Part shown: piece by piece, positions 14,801-28,943 of the stretch
Layout: every line of letters begins with the position of its first letter
How positions within the stretch are numbered: position 1 is the first letter of the stretch
From: Mastigias papua
Taxonomy: Eukaryota; Cnidaria; Scyphozoa; Rhizostomeae; Mastigiidae
Assembly (NCBI GenBank): GCA_964019165.1
Contig: OZ025275.1
Coordinates: 15,203,883-15,267,882 of the forward strand
Direction: 5' to 3'
Length of the DNA: 64,000 bases
Made by a program: the position numbers and the translations under genes
The notes under the pieces: generated by a model
What the model was told of the DNA's origin: nothing
Databases searched by the model: none
What the model saw: the letters and a program-made list of their open reading frames with translations, nothing else

Positions 14801-17337
14801 CTCATTTTCATCACTTTTCACTCTGCAATCAAATTCAATCAATTTCACTTTCGGTCATTTTTCGCTCATTTTTGGCCAAAATACCAAGGCTATAGCCTTA
14901 CCTTTTGGCCAAAATTGGCTCATTTTCATCACTTTTCAATCTGCAATCAAAGTCAATCAATTTCACTTTCGGTCATTTTTCGCTTAATTTTTGGCCAAAT
15001 TACCAAGGCTATAGCCTTACTTTTTTGCCAACATTGGCTCATGTTCATCACTTTTCAATCTGCAATCAAAATCAATCAATTTCAGTTTCGGTCATTTTTG
15101 GCTCATATTTGGCCAAAATACCAAGGCTATAGCCTTACTGTTTTGCCAACATTGGCTCATTTTCATCACTTTTCAATCTGCAATCAAAATCAATCAATGT
15201 CAGTTTCGGTCATTTTTCGCTCATTCTTGGCCAAAATACCAAGGCGATAGCCTTACCTGTTGGCCAATATTGGCTCATTTTCATCACTTTTCAATCTGCA
15301 ATCAAAATCAATCAATTTCAATTTCGGTCATTTGTCGCTCATTTTTGGCCGAAATACCAAGGCTATAGCCTTACTGTTTGGCCAAAATTGGCTCATTTTC
15401 ATCACTTTTCACTCTGCAATCAAATTCAATCAATTTCAGTTTCGGTCATTTGTCGCTCATTTTTGGCCAAAATACCAAGGCAATAGCCTTACCTTTTGGC
15501 CAAAATTGGCTCATTTTCATCACTTTTCAATCTGCAATCAAAGTCAATCAATTTCACTTTCGGTCATTTGTCGCTTAATTTTTGGCCAAATTACAAAGGC
15601 TATAGCCTTACTTTTTTGCCAACATTGGCTCAATTTCATCACTTTTCAATCTGCAATCAAAATCAATCAATTTCAGTTTCGGTCATTTTTGGCTCATTTT
15701 TGGCCAAAATACCAAGGCTATAGCCTTACTGTTTTGCCAACATTGGCTCATTTTCATCACTTTTCAATCTGCAATCAAAATCAATCAATTTCAGTTTCGG
15801 TCATTTTTCGCTCATTTTTGGCCAAAATACCAAGGCTATAGCCTGACCTTTTGGCCAAAATTGGCTCATTTTCATCACTTTTCAATCTGCACTCAAAATC
15901 AATCAATTTCATTTTCGGTCAGTTTTCGCTTACTTTTTGGCCAAACTACCAAGGCTATAGCCTTACTTTTTGGCCAATATTGGCTCATTTTCATCACTTT
16001 TCACTCTGCAATCAAATTCAATCAATTTCAGGTTCGGTCATTTTTCGCTCATATTTGGCCAAAATACCAAGGCTATAGCCTTACCTTTTGGCCAAAATTG
16101 GCTCATTTTCATCACTTTTCAATCTGCAATCAAAGTCAATCAATTTCACTTTCGGTCATTATTCGCTTAATTTTTGGCCAAATTACCAAGGCTATAGCCT
16201 TACTTTTTTGCCAACATTGGCTCATGTTCATCACTTTTCAATCTGCAATCAAAATCAATCAATTTCAGTTTCGGTCATTTTTGGCTCATATTTGGCCAAA
16301 ATACCAAGGCTATAGCCTTACTGTTTTGCCAACATTGGCTCATTTTCATCACTTTTCAATCTGCAATCAAAATCAATCAATGTCAGTTTCGGTCATTTTT
16401 CGCTCATTCTTGGCCAAAATACCAAGGCTATAGCCTTACCTGTTGGCCAATATTGGCTCATTTTCATCACTTTTCAATCTGCAATCAAAATCAATCAATT
16501 TCAATTTCGGTCATTTGTCGCTCATTTTTGGCCGAAATACCAAGGCTATAGCCTTACTGTTTGGCCAAAATTGGCTCATTTTCATCACTTTTCACTCTGC
16601 AATCAAATTCAATCAATTTCAGTTTCGGTCATTTGTCGCTCATTTTTGGCCAAAATACCAAGGCAATAGCCTTACCTTTTGGCCAAAATTGGCTCATTTT
16701 CATCACTTTTCAATCTGCAATCAAAGTCAATCAATTTCACTTTCGGTCATTTGTCGCTTAATTTTTGGCCAAATTACAAAGGCTATAGCCTTACTTTTTT
16801 GCCAACATTGGCTCAATTTCATCACTTTTCAATCTGCAATCAAAATCAATCAATTTCAGTTTCGGTCATTTTTGGCTCATTTTTGGCCAAGATACCAAGG
16901 CTATAGCCTTACTGTTTTGCCAATATTGGCTCATTTTCATCACTTTTCAATCTGCAATCAAAATCAATCAATTTCAATTTCGGTCATTTCTCGCTCATTT
17001 TTGGCCAAAATACCAAGGCTATAGCCTTACTTTTTGGCCAAAATTGGCTCATTTTCATCACTTTTCACTCTGCAATCAAATTCAATCAATTTCACTTTCG
17101 GTCATATTTCGCTCATTTTTGGCCAAAATACCAAGGCTATAGCCTTACCTTTTGGCGAAAATTGGCTCATTTTCATCATTTTTCAATCTGCAATCAAAGT
17201 CAATCAATGTCAGTTTCGGTCATTTTTCGCTCATGTGTGGCCAAACTACCAAGGCTATAGCCTTACTTTTTGGCCAAAATTGGCTCATTTTCATCACTTT
17301 TCACTCTGCAATCAAATTCAATCAATTTCAGTTTCGG
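11821..17337 (+). repeat. 6.03-kb period duplication, copy 2
   Basis: Second copy of the 5795-11310 block in the same orientation. It ends where the 1655-bp duplication junction begins near 17335. The stretch between copies (about 11310-11820) is itself found again near 18990-19500, which shows that several exchange events are overlaid. Confidence 0.8.
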
Positions 17338-18990
17338 TCATTTTTGGCTCATTTTTGGCCAAAATACCAAGGCTATAGCCTTACTGTTTTGCCAACATTG
17401 GCTCATTTTCATCACTTTTCAATCTGCAATCAAAATCAATCAATTTCAGTTTCGGTCATTTTTCGCTCATTTTTGGCCAAAATACCAAGGCTATAGCCTG
17501 ACCTTTTGGCCAAAATTGGCTCATTTTCATCACTTTTCAATCTGCACTCAAAATCAATCAATTTCATTTTCGGTCAGTTTTCGCTTACTTTTTGGCCAAA
17601 CTACCAAGGCTATAGCCTTACTTTTTGGCCAATATTGGCTCATTTTCATCACTTTTCACTCTGCAATCAAATTCAATCAATTTCAGGTTCGGTCATTTTT
17701 CGCTCATATTTGGCCAAAATACCAAGGCTATAGCCTTACCTTTTGGCCAAAATTGGCTCATTTTCATCACTTTTCAATCTGCAATCAAAGTCAATCAATT
17801 TCACTTTCGGTCATTATTCGCTTAATTTTTGGCCAAATTACCAAGGCTATAGCCTTACTTTTTTGCCAACATTGGCTCATGTTCATCACTTTTCAATCTG
17901 CAATCAAAATCAATCAATTTCAGTTTCGGTCATTTTTGGCTCATATTTGGCCAAAATACCAAGGCTATAGCCTTACTGTTTTGCCAACATTGGCTCATTT
18001 TCATCACTTTTCAATCTGCAATCAAAATCAATCAATGTCAGTTTCGGTCATTTTTCGCTCATTCTTGGCCAAAATACCAAGGCTATAGCCTTACCTGTTG
18101 GCCAATATTGGCTCATTTTCATCACTTTTCAATCTGCAATCAAAATCAATCAATTTCAATTTCGGTCATTTGTCGCTCATTTTTGGCCGAAATACCAAGG
18201 CTATAGCCTTACTGTTTGGCCAAAATTGGCTCATTTTCATCACTTTTCACTCTGCAATCAAATTCAATCAATTTCAGTTTCGGTCATTTGTCGCTCATTT
18301 TTGGCCAAAATACCAAGGCAATAGCCTTACCTTTTGGCCAAAATTGGCTCATTTTCATCACTTTTCAATCTGCAATCAAAGTCAATCAATTTCACTTTCG
18401 GTCATTTGTCGCTTAATTTTTGGCCAAATTACAAAGGCTATAGCCTTACTTTTTTGCCAACATTGGCTCAATTTCATCACTTTTCAATCTGCAATCAAAA
18501 TCAATCAATTTCAGTTTCGGTCATTTTTGGCTCATTTTTGGCCAAGATACCAAGGCTATAGCCTTACTGTTTTGCCAATATTGGCTCATTTTCATCACTT
18601 TTCAATCTGCAATCAAAATCAATCAATTTCAATTTCGGTCATTGTTTGCTCATTTTTGGCCAAAATACCAAGGCTATAGCCTTACTTTTTGGCCAAAATT
18701 GGCTCATTTTCATCACTTTTCACTCTGCAATCAAATTCAATCAATTTCACTTTCGGTCATATTTCGCTCATTTTTGGCCAAAATACCAAGGCTATAGCCT
18801 TACCTTTTGGCGAAAATTGGCTCATTTTCATCATTTTTCAATCTGCAATCAAAGTCAATCAATGTCAGTTTCGGTCATTTTTCGCTCATGTGTGGCCAAA
18901 CTACCAAGGCTATAGCCTTACTTTTTGGCCAAAATTGGCTCATTTTCATCACTTTTCACTCTGCAATCAAATTCAATCAATTTCAATTTC
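15680..18990 (+). repeat. 1655-bp tandem duplication (14 monomers)
   Basis: Two tandem copies, about 15680-17335 and 17335-18990, show the same variant order. Near 17335 the sequence switches within TTTCAGTTTCGGTCATTTTT from the end of the block back to its beginning. At about 18990 the second copy runs on into the sequence that follows copy 1 of the larger 6-kb block at 11300. This is the pattern expected from one unequal crossover inside a monomer. Confidence 0.8.
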
Positions 18991-19494
18991 GGTCATTTTT
19001 CGCTCATTTTTGGCCAAACTACCAAGGCTATAGCCTTACTGTTCGGCCAAAATTGGCTCATTTTCATCACTTTTCAATCTGCACTCACAATCAATCAATT
19101 TCAATTTCGGTCATTTTTCGCTCATTTCTCGCCAAAATACCAAGGCTATAGCCTTACTTTTTGGCCAAACTTGGCTCATTTTCATCATTTTTCAATCTGC
19201 ACTCATAATCAATCAATTTCAATTTCGGTCATTTTTCGCTCATTTCTCGCCAAACCACCAAGGCTATAGCCTTACTTTTTGGCCAAAATTGGCTCATTTT
19301 CATCATTTTTCAATCTGGAATCAAAATCAATCAATTTCAGGTTCGGTCATTCTTCGCTCATTTTTGGCCAAAATACCAAGGCTATTGCCTTACTTTTTTG
19401 CCAAAATTGGCTCATTTTCATCACTTTTCAATCTGCAATCAAAATCAATCAATTTCAATTTCGGTCATTTTTCGCTTAATTTTTGGCCAAACTA

Positions 19495-21495
19495 CCAAGG
19501 CTATAGCCTTACTTTTTGGCCAATATTGGCTCATTTTCATCACTTTTCAATCTGCAATCAAAATCAATCAATTTCAATTTCGGTCATTTTTCGCTCATTT
19601 TTGGCCGAAATACCAAGGCTATAGCCTTACGTTTTGGCCAAAATTGGCTCATTTTCATCACTTTTCACTCTGCAATCAAATTCAATCAATTTCAGTTTCG
19701 GTCATTTTGTCCCTCATTTGTGGCCAAAATACCAAGGCTATAGCCTTACCTTTTGGCCAAAATTGGCTCATTTTCATCACTTTTCAATCTGCAATCAAAG
19801 TCAATCAATTTCACTTTCGGTCATTTGTCGCGTAATTTTTGGCCAAATTACCAAGGCTATAGCCTTACTTTTTGGCCGAAATTGGCTCATTTTCATCACT
19901 TTTCAATCTGCAATCAAAATCAATCAATTTCAGTTTCGGTCATTTTTGGCTCATTTTTGGCCAAAATACCAAGGCTATAGCCTTACTGTTTTGCCAACAT
20001 TGGCTCATTTTCATCACTGTTCAATCTGCAATCAAAATCAATCAATTTCAGTTTCGGTCATTTTTCGCTCATTTTTGGCCAAAATACCAAGGCTATAGCC
20101 TTACCTTTTGGCCAAAATTGGCTCATTTTCATCACTTTTCAATCTGCAATCAAAATCAATCAATTTCACTTTCGGTCATTTTTCGCTTAATTTTTGGCCA
20201 AACTACCAAGGCTATAGCCTTACTTTTTGGCCAATATTGGCTCATTTTCATCACTTTTCAATCTGCAATCAAAGTCAATCAAGTTCAACTTCGGTCATTT
20301 TTCGCTCATGTGTGGCCAAACTACCAAGGCTATAGCCTTACTTTTTGGCCAACATTGTCTCATTTTCATCACTTTTCACTCTGCAATCAAATTCAATCAA
20401 TTTCACTTTCGGTCATTTTTCGCTCATTTTTGGCCAAACTACCAAGGCTATAGCCTTACTTTTTGGCCAAAATTGGCTCATTTTCATCACTTTTCAATCT
20501 GCACTCACAATCAATCAATTTCAATTTCGGTCATTTTTCGCTCATTTCTCCCCAAACCACCAAGGCTATAGCCTTACTTTTTGGCCAATATTGGCTCATT
20601 TTCATCACTTTTCAATCTGCAATCAAAATCAATCAATTTCAATTTCGGTCATTTTTCGCTCATTTTTGGCCGAAATACCAAGGCTATAGCCTTACGTTTT
20701 GGCCAAAATTGGCTCATTTTCATCACTTTTCACTCTGCAATCAAATTCAATCAATTTCAGTTTCGGTCATGTTGTCGCTCATTTGTGGCTAAAATACCAA
20801 GGCTATAGCCTTACCTTTTGGCCAAAATTGGCTCATTTTCATCACTTTTCAATCTGCAATCAAAGTCAATCAATTTCACTTTCGGTCATTTGTCGCGTAA
20901 TTTTTGGCCAAATTACCAAGGCTATAGTCTTACTTTTTGGCCGAAATTGGCTCATTTTCATCACTTTTCAATCTGCAATCAAAATCAATCAATTTCAGTT
21001 TCGGTCATTTTTGGCTCATTTTTGGCCAAAATACCAAGGCTATAGCCTTACTGTTTTGCCAACATTGGCTCATTTTCATCACTGTTCAATCTGCAATCAA
21101 AATCAATCAATTTCAGTTTCGGTCATTTTTCGCTCATTTTTGGCCAAAATACCAAGGCTATAGCCTTACCTTTTGGCCAAAATTGGCTCATTTTCATCAC
21201 TTTTCAATCTGCAATCAAAATCAATCAATTTCACTTTCGGTCATTTTTCGCTTAATTTTTGGCCAAACTACCAAGGCTATAGCCTTACTTTTTGGCCAAT
21301 ATTGGCTCATTTTCATCACTTTTCAATCTGCAATCAAAGTCAATCAAGTTCAACTTCGGTCATTTTTCGCTCATGTGTGGCCAAACTACCAAGGCTATAG
21401 CCTTACTTTTTGGCCAACATTGTCTCATTTTCATCACTTTTCACTCTGCAATCAAATTCAATCAATTTCACTTTCGGTCATTTTTCGCTCATTTC
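19495..21495 (+). repeat. 1065-bp tandem duplication (9 monomers)
   Basis: Variant order from about 19495 repeats with an offset of 1065 bp from about 20560. Diagnostic variants include TTGTCTCATTTTC (about 20346 and 21411) and GTTCAACTTCGG (about 20281 and 21346). Copies differ by a few bases, for example TGTCCCTC against TGTCGCTC. Ends are approximate. Confidence 0.75.
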
Positions 21496-21844
21496 TCCCC
21501 AAACCACCAAGGCTATAGCCTTACTTTTTGGCCAAAATTGGCTCATTTTCATCAGTTTTCAATCTGGAATCAAAATCAATGAATTTCAGGTTCGGTCATT
21601 CTTCGCTCATTTTTGGCCAAAATACCAAGGCTATAGCCTTACTTTTTGGCCAAAATTGGCTCATTTTCATCACTTTTCAATCTGCAATCATAATCAATCA
21701 ATTTCAATTTCGGTCACATTTCGCTCATTTTTGGCCAAAATACCAAGGCTATAGCCTTACTTTTTGGCCAATATTGGCTCATTTTCATCACTTTTCAATC
21801 TGCAATCAAAATCAATCAATTTCAATTTCGGTCATTTCTCGCTC

Positions 21845-24800
21845 ATTTTTGGCCAAAATACCAAGGCTATAGCCTTACTTTTTGGCCAAAATTGGCTCAT
21901 TTTCTTCACTTTTCACTCTGCAGTCAAATTCAATCAATTTCAGTTTCGGTCATTGTTTGCTCATTATTGGCCAAAATACCAAGGCTATAGCCTTACCTAT
22001 TGGCCAAAATTGGCTCATTTTCATCACATTTCAATCTGCAATCAAAGTCAATCAATTTCACTTTCGGTCATTTTTCGCTTAATTTTTGGCCAAACTACCA
22101 AGGCTATAGCCTTACTCTTTGGCCAAAATTGGCTCATTTTCATCACTTTTCAATCTGCAATCATAATCAATCAATTTCAATTTCGGTCACATTTCGCTCA
22201 TTTTTGGCCAAAATACCAATGCTATAGCCTTACTTTTTGGCCAAAATTGGCTCATTTTCATCACTTTTCAATCTGCAATCATAATCAATCAATTTCAATT
22301 TCGGTCACATTTCGCTCATTTTTGGCCAAAATACCAAGGCTATAGCCTTACTTTTTGGCCAATATTGGCTCATTTTCATCACTTTTCAATCTGCAATCAA
22401 AATCAATCAATTTCACTTTCGGTCATTTTTCGCTTAATTTTTGGCCAAACTACCAAGGCTATAGCCTTACTCTTTGGCCAAAATTGGCTCATTTTCATCA
22501 CATTTCAATCTGCAATCAAAGTCAATCAATTTCACTTTCGGTCATTTTTCGCTTAATTTTTGGCCAAACTACCAAGGCTATAGCCTTACTCTTTGGCCAA
22601 AATTGGCTCATTTTCATCACTTTTCAATCTGCAATCAAACTCAATCAATGTCATTTTCGGTCAGTTTTCGCTCATTTTTCGCCAAACTACCAAGGCTATA
22701 GCCTTACCTTTTGGCCAAAATTGGCTCATTTTCATCACTGTTCAATCTGCAATCAAAATCAATCAATTTCACTTTCGGTCATTTTTCGCTTACTTTTTGG
22801 CCAAATTACCAAGGCGATGGCCTTACTTTTTGGCCAATATTGGCTCATTTTCATCACTTTTCAATCTGCAATCAAAATCAATCAATTTCAATTTCTGTCA
22901 TTTTTCGCTCATTTTTGGCCAAAATACCAAGGCTATAGCCTTACTTTTTTGCCAACATTGGCTCATTTTCATCACTTTTCAATCTGCAATCAAAATCAAT
23001 CAATGTCAACTTCGGTCATTTTTTGCTCATGTGTGGCCAAACTACCACGGCTATAGCCTTACTTTTTGGCCAAAATTGGCTCATTTTCATCACTTTTCAC
23101 TCTGCAATCAAATTCAATCACTTTCACTTTCGGTCATTTTTCGCTCAATTTTTGGCCAAACTACCAAGGCTATAGCCTTACTCTTTGGCCAAAATTGGCT
23201 CATTTTCATCACTGTTCAATCTGCACTCACAATCAATCAATTTCAATTTCGGTCATTTTTCGCTCATTTCTCGCCAAACCACCAAGGCTATAGCCTTACT
23301 TTTTGGCCAAAATTGGCTCATTTTCATCATTTTTCAATCTGGAATCAAAATCAATCAATTTCAGTGTCGGTCATTCTTCGCTCATTTTTGGCCAAACTAC
23401 CAAGGCTATAGCCTTACTTTTTGGCCAAAATTGGCTCATTTTCATCACTTTTCAATCTGCAATCATAATCAATCAATTTCAATGTCGGTCACATTTCGCT
23501 CATTTTTGGCCAAAATACCAAGGCTATAGCCTTACTTTTTGGCCAAAATTGGCTCATTTTCATCACTTTTCAATCTGGAATCAAAATCAATCAATTTCAG
23601 TGTCGGTCATTCTTCGCTCATTTTTGGCCAAAATACCAAGGCTATAGCCTTACTTTTTGGCCAAAATTGGCTCATTTTCTTCACTTTTCACTCTGCAGTC
23701 AAATTCAATCAATTTCAGTTTCGGTCATTGTTTGCTCATTATTGGCCAAAATACCAAGGCTATAGCCTTACCTATTGGCCAAAATTGGCTCATTTTCATC
23801 ACATTTCAATCTGCAATCAAAGTCAATCAATTTCACTTTCGGTCATTTTTCGCTTAATTTTTGGCCAAACTACCAAGGCTATAGCCTTACTCTTTGGCCA
23901 AAATTGGCTCATTTTCATCACTTTTCAATCTGCAATCATAATCAATCAATTTCAATTTCGGTCACATTTCGCTCATTTTTGGCCAAAATACCAATGCTAT
24001 AGCCTTACTTTTTGGCCAAAATTGGCTCATTTTCATCACTTTTCAATCTGCAATCATAATCAATCAATTTCAATTTCGGTCACATTTCGCTCATTTTTGG
24101 CCAAAATACCAAGGCTATAGCCTTACTTTTTGGCCAATATTGGCTCATTTTCATCACTTTTCAATCTGCAATCAAAATCAATCAATTTCACTTTCGGTCA
24201 TTTTTCGCTTAATTTTTGGCCAAACTACCAAGGCTATAGCCTTACTCTTTGGCCAAAATTGGCTCATTTTCATCACATTTCAATCTGCAATCAAAGTCAA
24301 TCAATTTCACTTTCGGTCATTTTTCGCTTAATTTTTGGCCAAACTACCAAGGCTATAGCCTTACTCTTTGGCCAAAATTGGCTCATTTTCATCACTTTTC
24401 AATCTGCAATCAAACTCAATCAATGTCATTTTCGGTCAGTTTTCGCTCATTTTTCGCCAAACTACCAAGGCTATAGCCTTACCTTTTGGCCAAAATTGGC
24501 TCATTTTCATCACTGTTCAATCTGCAATCAAAATCAATCAATTTCACTTTCGGTCATTTTTCGCTTACTTTTTGGCCAAATTACCAAGGCGATGGCCTTA
24601 CTTTTTGGCCAATATTGGCTCATTTTCATCACTTTTCAATCTGCAATCAAAATCAATCAATTTCAATTTCTGTCATTTTTCGCTCATTTTTGGCCAAAAT
24701 ACCAAGGCTATAGCCTTACTTTTTTGCCAACATTGGCTCATTTTCATCACTTTTCAATCTGCAATCAAAATCAATCAATGTCAACTTCGGTCATTTTTTG

Positions 24801-25350
24801 CTCATGTGTGGCCAAACTACCACGGCTATAGCCTTACTTTTTGGCCAAAATTGGCTCATTTTCATCACTTTTCACTCTGCAATCAAATTCAATCAATTTC
24901 ACTTTCGGTCATTTTTCGCTCAATTTTTGGCCAAACTACCAAGGCTATAGCCTTACTCTTTGGCCAAAATTGGCTCATTTTCATCACTGTTCAATCTGCA
25001 CTCACAATCAATCAATTTCAATTTCGGTCATTTTTCGCTCATTTCTCGCCAAACCACCAAGGCTATAGCCTTACTTTTTGGCCAAAATTGGCTCATTTTC
25101 ATCATTTTTCAATCTGGAATCAAAATCAATCAATTTCAGTGTCGGTCATTCTTCGCTCATTTTTGGCCAAACTACCAAGGCTATAGCCTTACTTTTTGGC
25201 CAAAATTGGCTCATTTTCATCACTTTTCAATCTGCAATCATAATCAATCAATTTCAATGTCGGTCACATTTCGCTCATTTTTGGCCAAAATACCAAGGCT
25301 ATAGCCTTACTTTTTGGCCAAAATTGGCTCATTTTCATCACTTTTCAATC
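21845..25350 (+). repeat. 1775-bp tandem duplication (15 monomers)
   Basis: Blocks at about 21845-23575 and 23620-25350 carry the same variants at an offset of 1775 bp, such as TTTTCTTCACTTTTCACTCTG (split TCTTC variant) and AAGGCGATGGCC. A visible difference is AATCACTTTCAC near 23125 against AATCAATTTCAC near 24900. The near identity suggests a recent event. Confidence 0.75.
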
Positions 25351-28300
25351 TGCAATCAAAATCAATCAATTTCACTTTCGGTCATTTTTCGCTTAATTTT
25401 TGGCCAAATTATCAAGGCGATAGCCTTACTTTTTGGCCAATATTGGCTCATTTTCATCACTTTTCAATCTGCAATCAAAATCAATCAATTTCAATTTCGG
25501 TCATTTTTCGCTCATTTTTGGCCAAAATACCAAGGCTATAGCCTTACTTTTTTGCCAACAGTGGCTCATGTTCATCACTTTTCAATCTGCAATCAAAATC
25601 AATCAATTTCAGTTTCGGTCATTTTTCGATCATTTTTGGCCAAAATACCAAGGCTATAGCCTTACCTTTTGGCCAAAATTGGCTCATTTTCATCACTTTT
25701 CAATCTGCAATCAAAATCAATCAATTTCAATTTCGGTCATTTTTCGCTTAATTTTTGGCCAAACTACCAAGGCTATAGCCTTACCTTTTGGCCAAAATTC
25801 GCTCATTTTCATCACTTCACAAACTGTAATCAAACTCAATCAAGTTCACTTTCAGTCATTTGTCGTTGATTTTTGGCCACATTACGAAGGCTATATCGTT
25901 ACTTTTTTGCCAAAATTGGCTCATTTTCAACACTTTTCAATCTGCAATCACAATCAATCAATTTCAATTTCGGTCATGTTTCGCTCATTTTTGGCCAAAA
26001 TACCAAGGCTATAGCCTTACTTTTTGGCCAAAATTGGCTCATTTTCATCACTTTTCATTCTGCAATCAAAATCAATCAATTTCAGTTTCGGTCATTTGTC
26101 GCTCATTTTTGGCCAAAATACCAAGGCTATAGCCTTACCTTTTTGCCAAAATTGGCTCATTTTCATCACTTTTCAATCTGCAATCACAATCAATCAATTT
26201 CAATTTCGGTCATTTCTCGCTCATTTTTGGCCAAAATACCAAGGCTATAGCCTTACATTTTGGCCAAAATTGGCTCATTTTCATCACTTGTCAATCTGCA
26301 ATCACAATCAATCACTTTCAGTTTCGGTCATTTTTCGCTCATTTTTGGCCAAAATTCCAATGCTATAGCCTTACTTTTTGGCCAAAATTGGCTCATTTTC
26401 ATCACTTTTCAATCTGCAATCAAACTCAATCAATTTCATTTTCGGTCAGTTTTCGCTCAATTTTCGCCAAACTACCAAGGCTATAGCCTTACCTTTTGGC
26501 CAACATTGGCTCATTTTCATCACTTTTTAATCTGCAATCAAAATCAATCAATTTCACTTTCGGTCAGTTTTCGCTCATTTTTTGCCTAACTACCAAGGCT
26601 ATAGCCTTACCTTTCGGCCAACATTGGCTCATTTTCATCACTTTTCAATCTGCAATCAAACTCAATCAATTTCATTTTCGGTCAGTTTTCGCTCATTTTT
26701 CGCCAAACTACCAAGGCTATAGCCTTACCTTTTGGCCAAAATTGGCTCATGTCCATCACTTTTCAATCTGCAATCAAACTCAATCAATTTCAATTTTGGT
26801 CAGTTTTCGCTTAATTTTCGGCCAAAAGACCACGGCTATAACTTTCCTTTTTGGCCAAAATTGGCTCATTTTCATCACTTTTCAATCTGCAATGAAAATC
26901 AATCAATTTCAATTCGGTCATTTGTCGCTCACTTTTGGCCAAAATACCAAGGCTATAGCCTTACTTTTAGGCCAAAATTGGCTCATTTTCATCACTTCTC
27001 AATCTGCAATCAAACTCAATCAATTTCATGTTTGGTCAGTTTTCGCTCATGTTTGGCCAAAATACCAAGGCTTTAACCTTACTTTTTGGCCAAAATTGGC
27101 TCATTTTCATCACTTTTCAATCTGCAATCAAAATCAATCAATTTCAATTTCGGTCATTTTTTGCTCATTTTTGGCCAAAATACCAAGGCTATAGCCTTAC
27201 TTTTTGGCCAAAATTGGCTCATTTTCATCACTTGTCAATCTGCAATCAAAATCAATCAATGTCAATTTTGGTCATTTTTCGCTTAATTTTTATCCAAAAT
27301 ACCAAGGCTATAGCCTTACTTTCTGGCCAAAATTAGCTCATTGTCATCACTTTTCAATCTGCAATCAAAATCAATCAATATCAATTTCGGTCATTGTTTG
27401 CTCATTTTTGGCCAAACTACCAAGGCTATAGCCCTACATTTTGGCCAAATTTGGCTCATTTTCATCACTGTTCAATCTGCAATCAAAATCAATCAATTTC
27501 AATTTATGTGATTTTTCGCTCATTTTTGGCTAAAATACCAAGGCTATAGCCTTACTTTTTGGCCAAAATTGGCTCATTTTCATCACTTTTCAATCTGCAA
27601 TCAAAATTGATCAATTTCAATTTCGGTCATTTTTCGCTTAATTGTTGGCCAAACTACCAAGGCTATAGCCTTACCTTTTGGCCAAAATTCGCTCATTTTC
27701 ATCACTGTACAAACTGTAATCAAACTCAATCAAGTTCACTTTCAGTCATTTGTCGTTGATTTTTGGCCACATTACGAAGGCTATAGCTTTACTTTTTTGC
27801 CAAAATTGGCTCATTGTCAACACCTTTCAATCTGCAATCACAATCAATCAATTTCAATTTCGGTCATGTTTCGCTCATTTTTGGCCAAAATACCAAGGCT
27901 ATAGCCTTACTTTTTGGCCAGAATTGGCTCATTTTCATCACTTTTCATTCTGCAATCAAAATCAATCAATTTCAGTTTCGGTCATTTGTCGCTCATTTTT
28001 GGCCAAAATACCAAGGCTATAGCCTTACCTTTTGGCCAAAATTGGCTCATTTTCATCACTTTTCAATCTGCAATCACAATCAATCAATTTCAATTTCGGT
28101 CATTTTTCGCTCATTTTTGGCCAAAATTCCAAGGCTATAGCCTTACCTTTCGGCCAACATTGGCTCATTTTCATCACTTTTCAATCTGCAATCAAACTCA
28201 ATCAATTTCATTTTCGGTCAGTTATCGCTCATTTTTCGCCAAACTACCAAGGCTATAGCCTTACCTTTTGGCCAACATTGGCTCATGTCCATCACTTTTC

Positions 28301-28743
28301 AATCTGCAATCAAAATCAATCAATTTCAATTTTGGTCATTTTTCGCTTAATTTTCGGCCAAAAGACCAAGGCTATAACCTTACTTTTTGGCCAAAATTGG
28401 CTCATTTTCATCACTTTTCAATCTGCAATCAAACTCAATCAATTTCATTTTCGGTCAGTTTTCGCTCATTTTTGGCCAAATTACCAAGGCTATAGCCTTA
28501 CTTTTTGGCCACAATTGGCTCATGTCCATCACTTTTCAATCTGCAATCAAACTCAATCAATGTCAATTTTGGTCAGTTTTCGCTTTATTGTCGTCCAAAA
28601 GACCACGGCTATAACTTTCCTTTTTGGCCAAAATTGGCTCATTTTCATCACTTTTCAATCTGCAATCAAAATCCATCAATTTCAATTTATGTGACTTTTC
28701 GCTCATTTTTGGCTAAAATACCAAGGCTATAGCCTTACTTTTT

Positions 28744-28943
28744 NNNNNNNNNNNNNNNNNNNNNNNNNNNNNNNNNNNNNNNNNNNNNNNNNNNNNNNNN
28801 NNNNNNNNNNNNNNNNNNNNNNNNNNNNNNNNNNNNNNNNNNNNNNNNNNNNNNNNNNNNNNNNNNNNNNNNNNNNNNNNNNNNNNNNNNNNNNNNNNNN
28901 NNNNNNNNNNNNNNNNNNNNNNNNNNNNNNNNNNNNNNNNNNN
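28744..28943. other. assembly gap (200 N)
   Basis: Exactly 200 N inside the satellite. The left flank stops at monomer position 5 and the right flank resumes near position 70. An uninterrupted array would therefore need a gap of about 64 + 118n bases (64, 182, 300 and so on). A length of 200 does not fit, so the N run looks like a nominal placeholder and the true missing length is unknown. Confidence 0.97.

Larger units (their letters stand above)
1..28743 (+). repeat. 118-bp satellite array, left segment
   Basis: Head-to-tail repeats of a 118-bp monomer fill this stretch and continue past the window's left edge. Numbering the monomer from the T-run of TTTTTGGCCAAAATTGGCTC, position 21-60 is an AT-rich block with short CAATC/AATCA motifs, GGTCATTTTTCGCTCA lies at about 70-85, a second TTTTTGGCCAAAA is at 86-98, and the perfect palindrome AAGGCTATAGCCTT is at 103-116. 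Monomers differ by scattered substitutions. Many between about 2.7 and 26 kb carry a one-base-longer TTAATTTTTGGCC version (119 bp). The same variants recur in blocks, so the array has higher-order structure. No gene is present. Function is unknown; array size and homogeneity are like centromeric or heterochromatic satellites, but nothing in the sequence proves that role. Confidence 0.97.
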
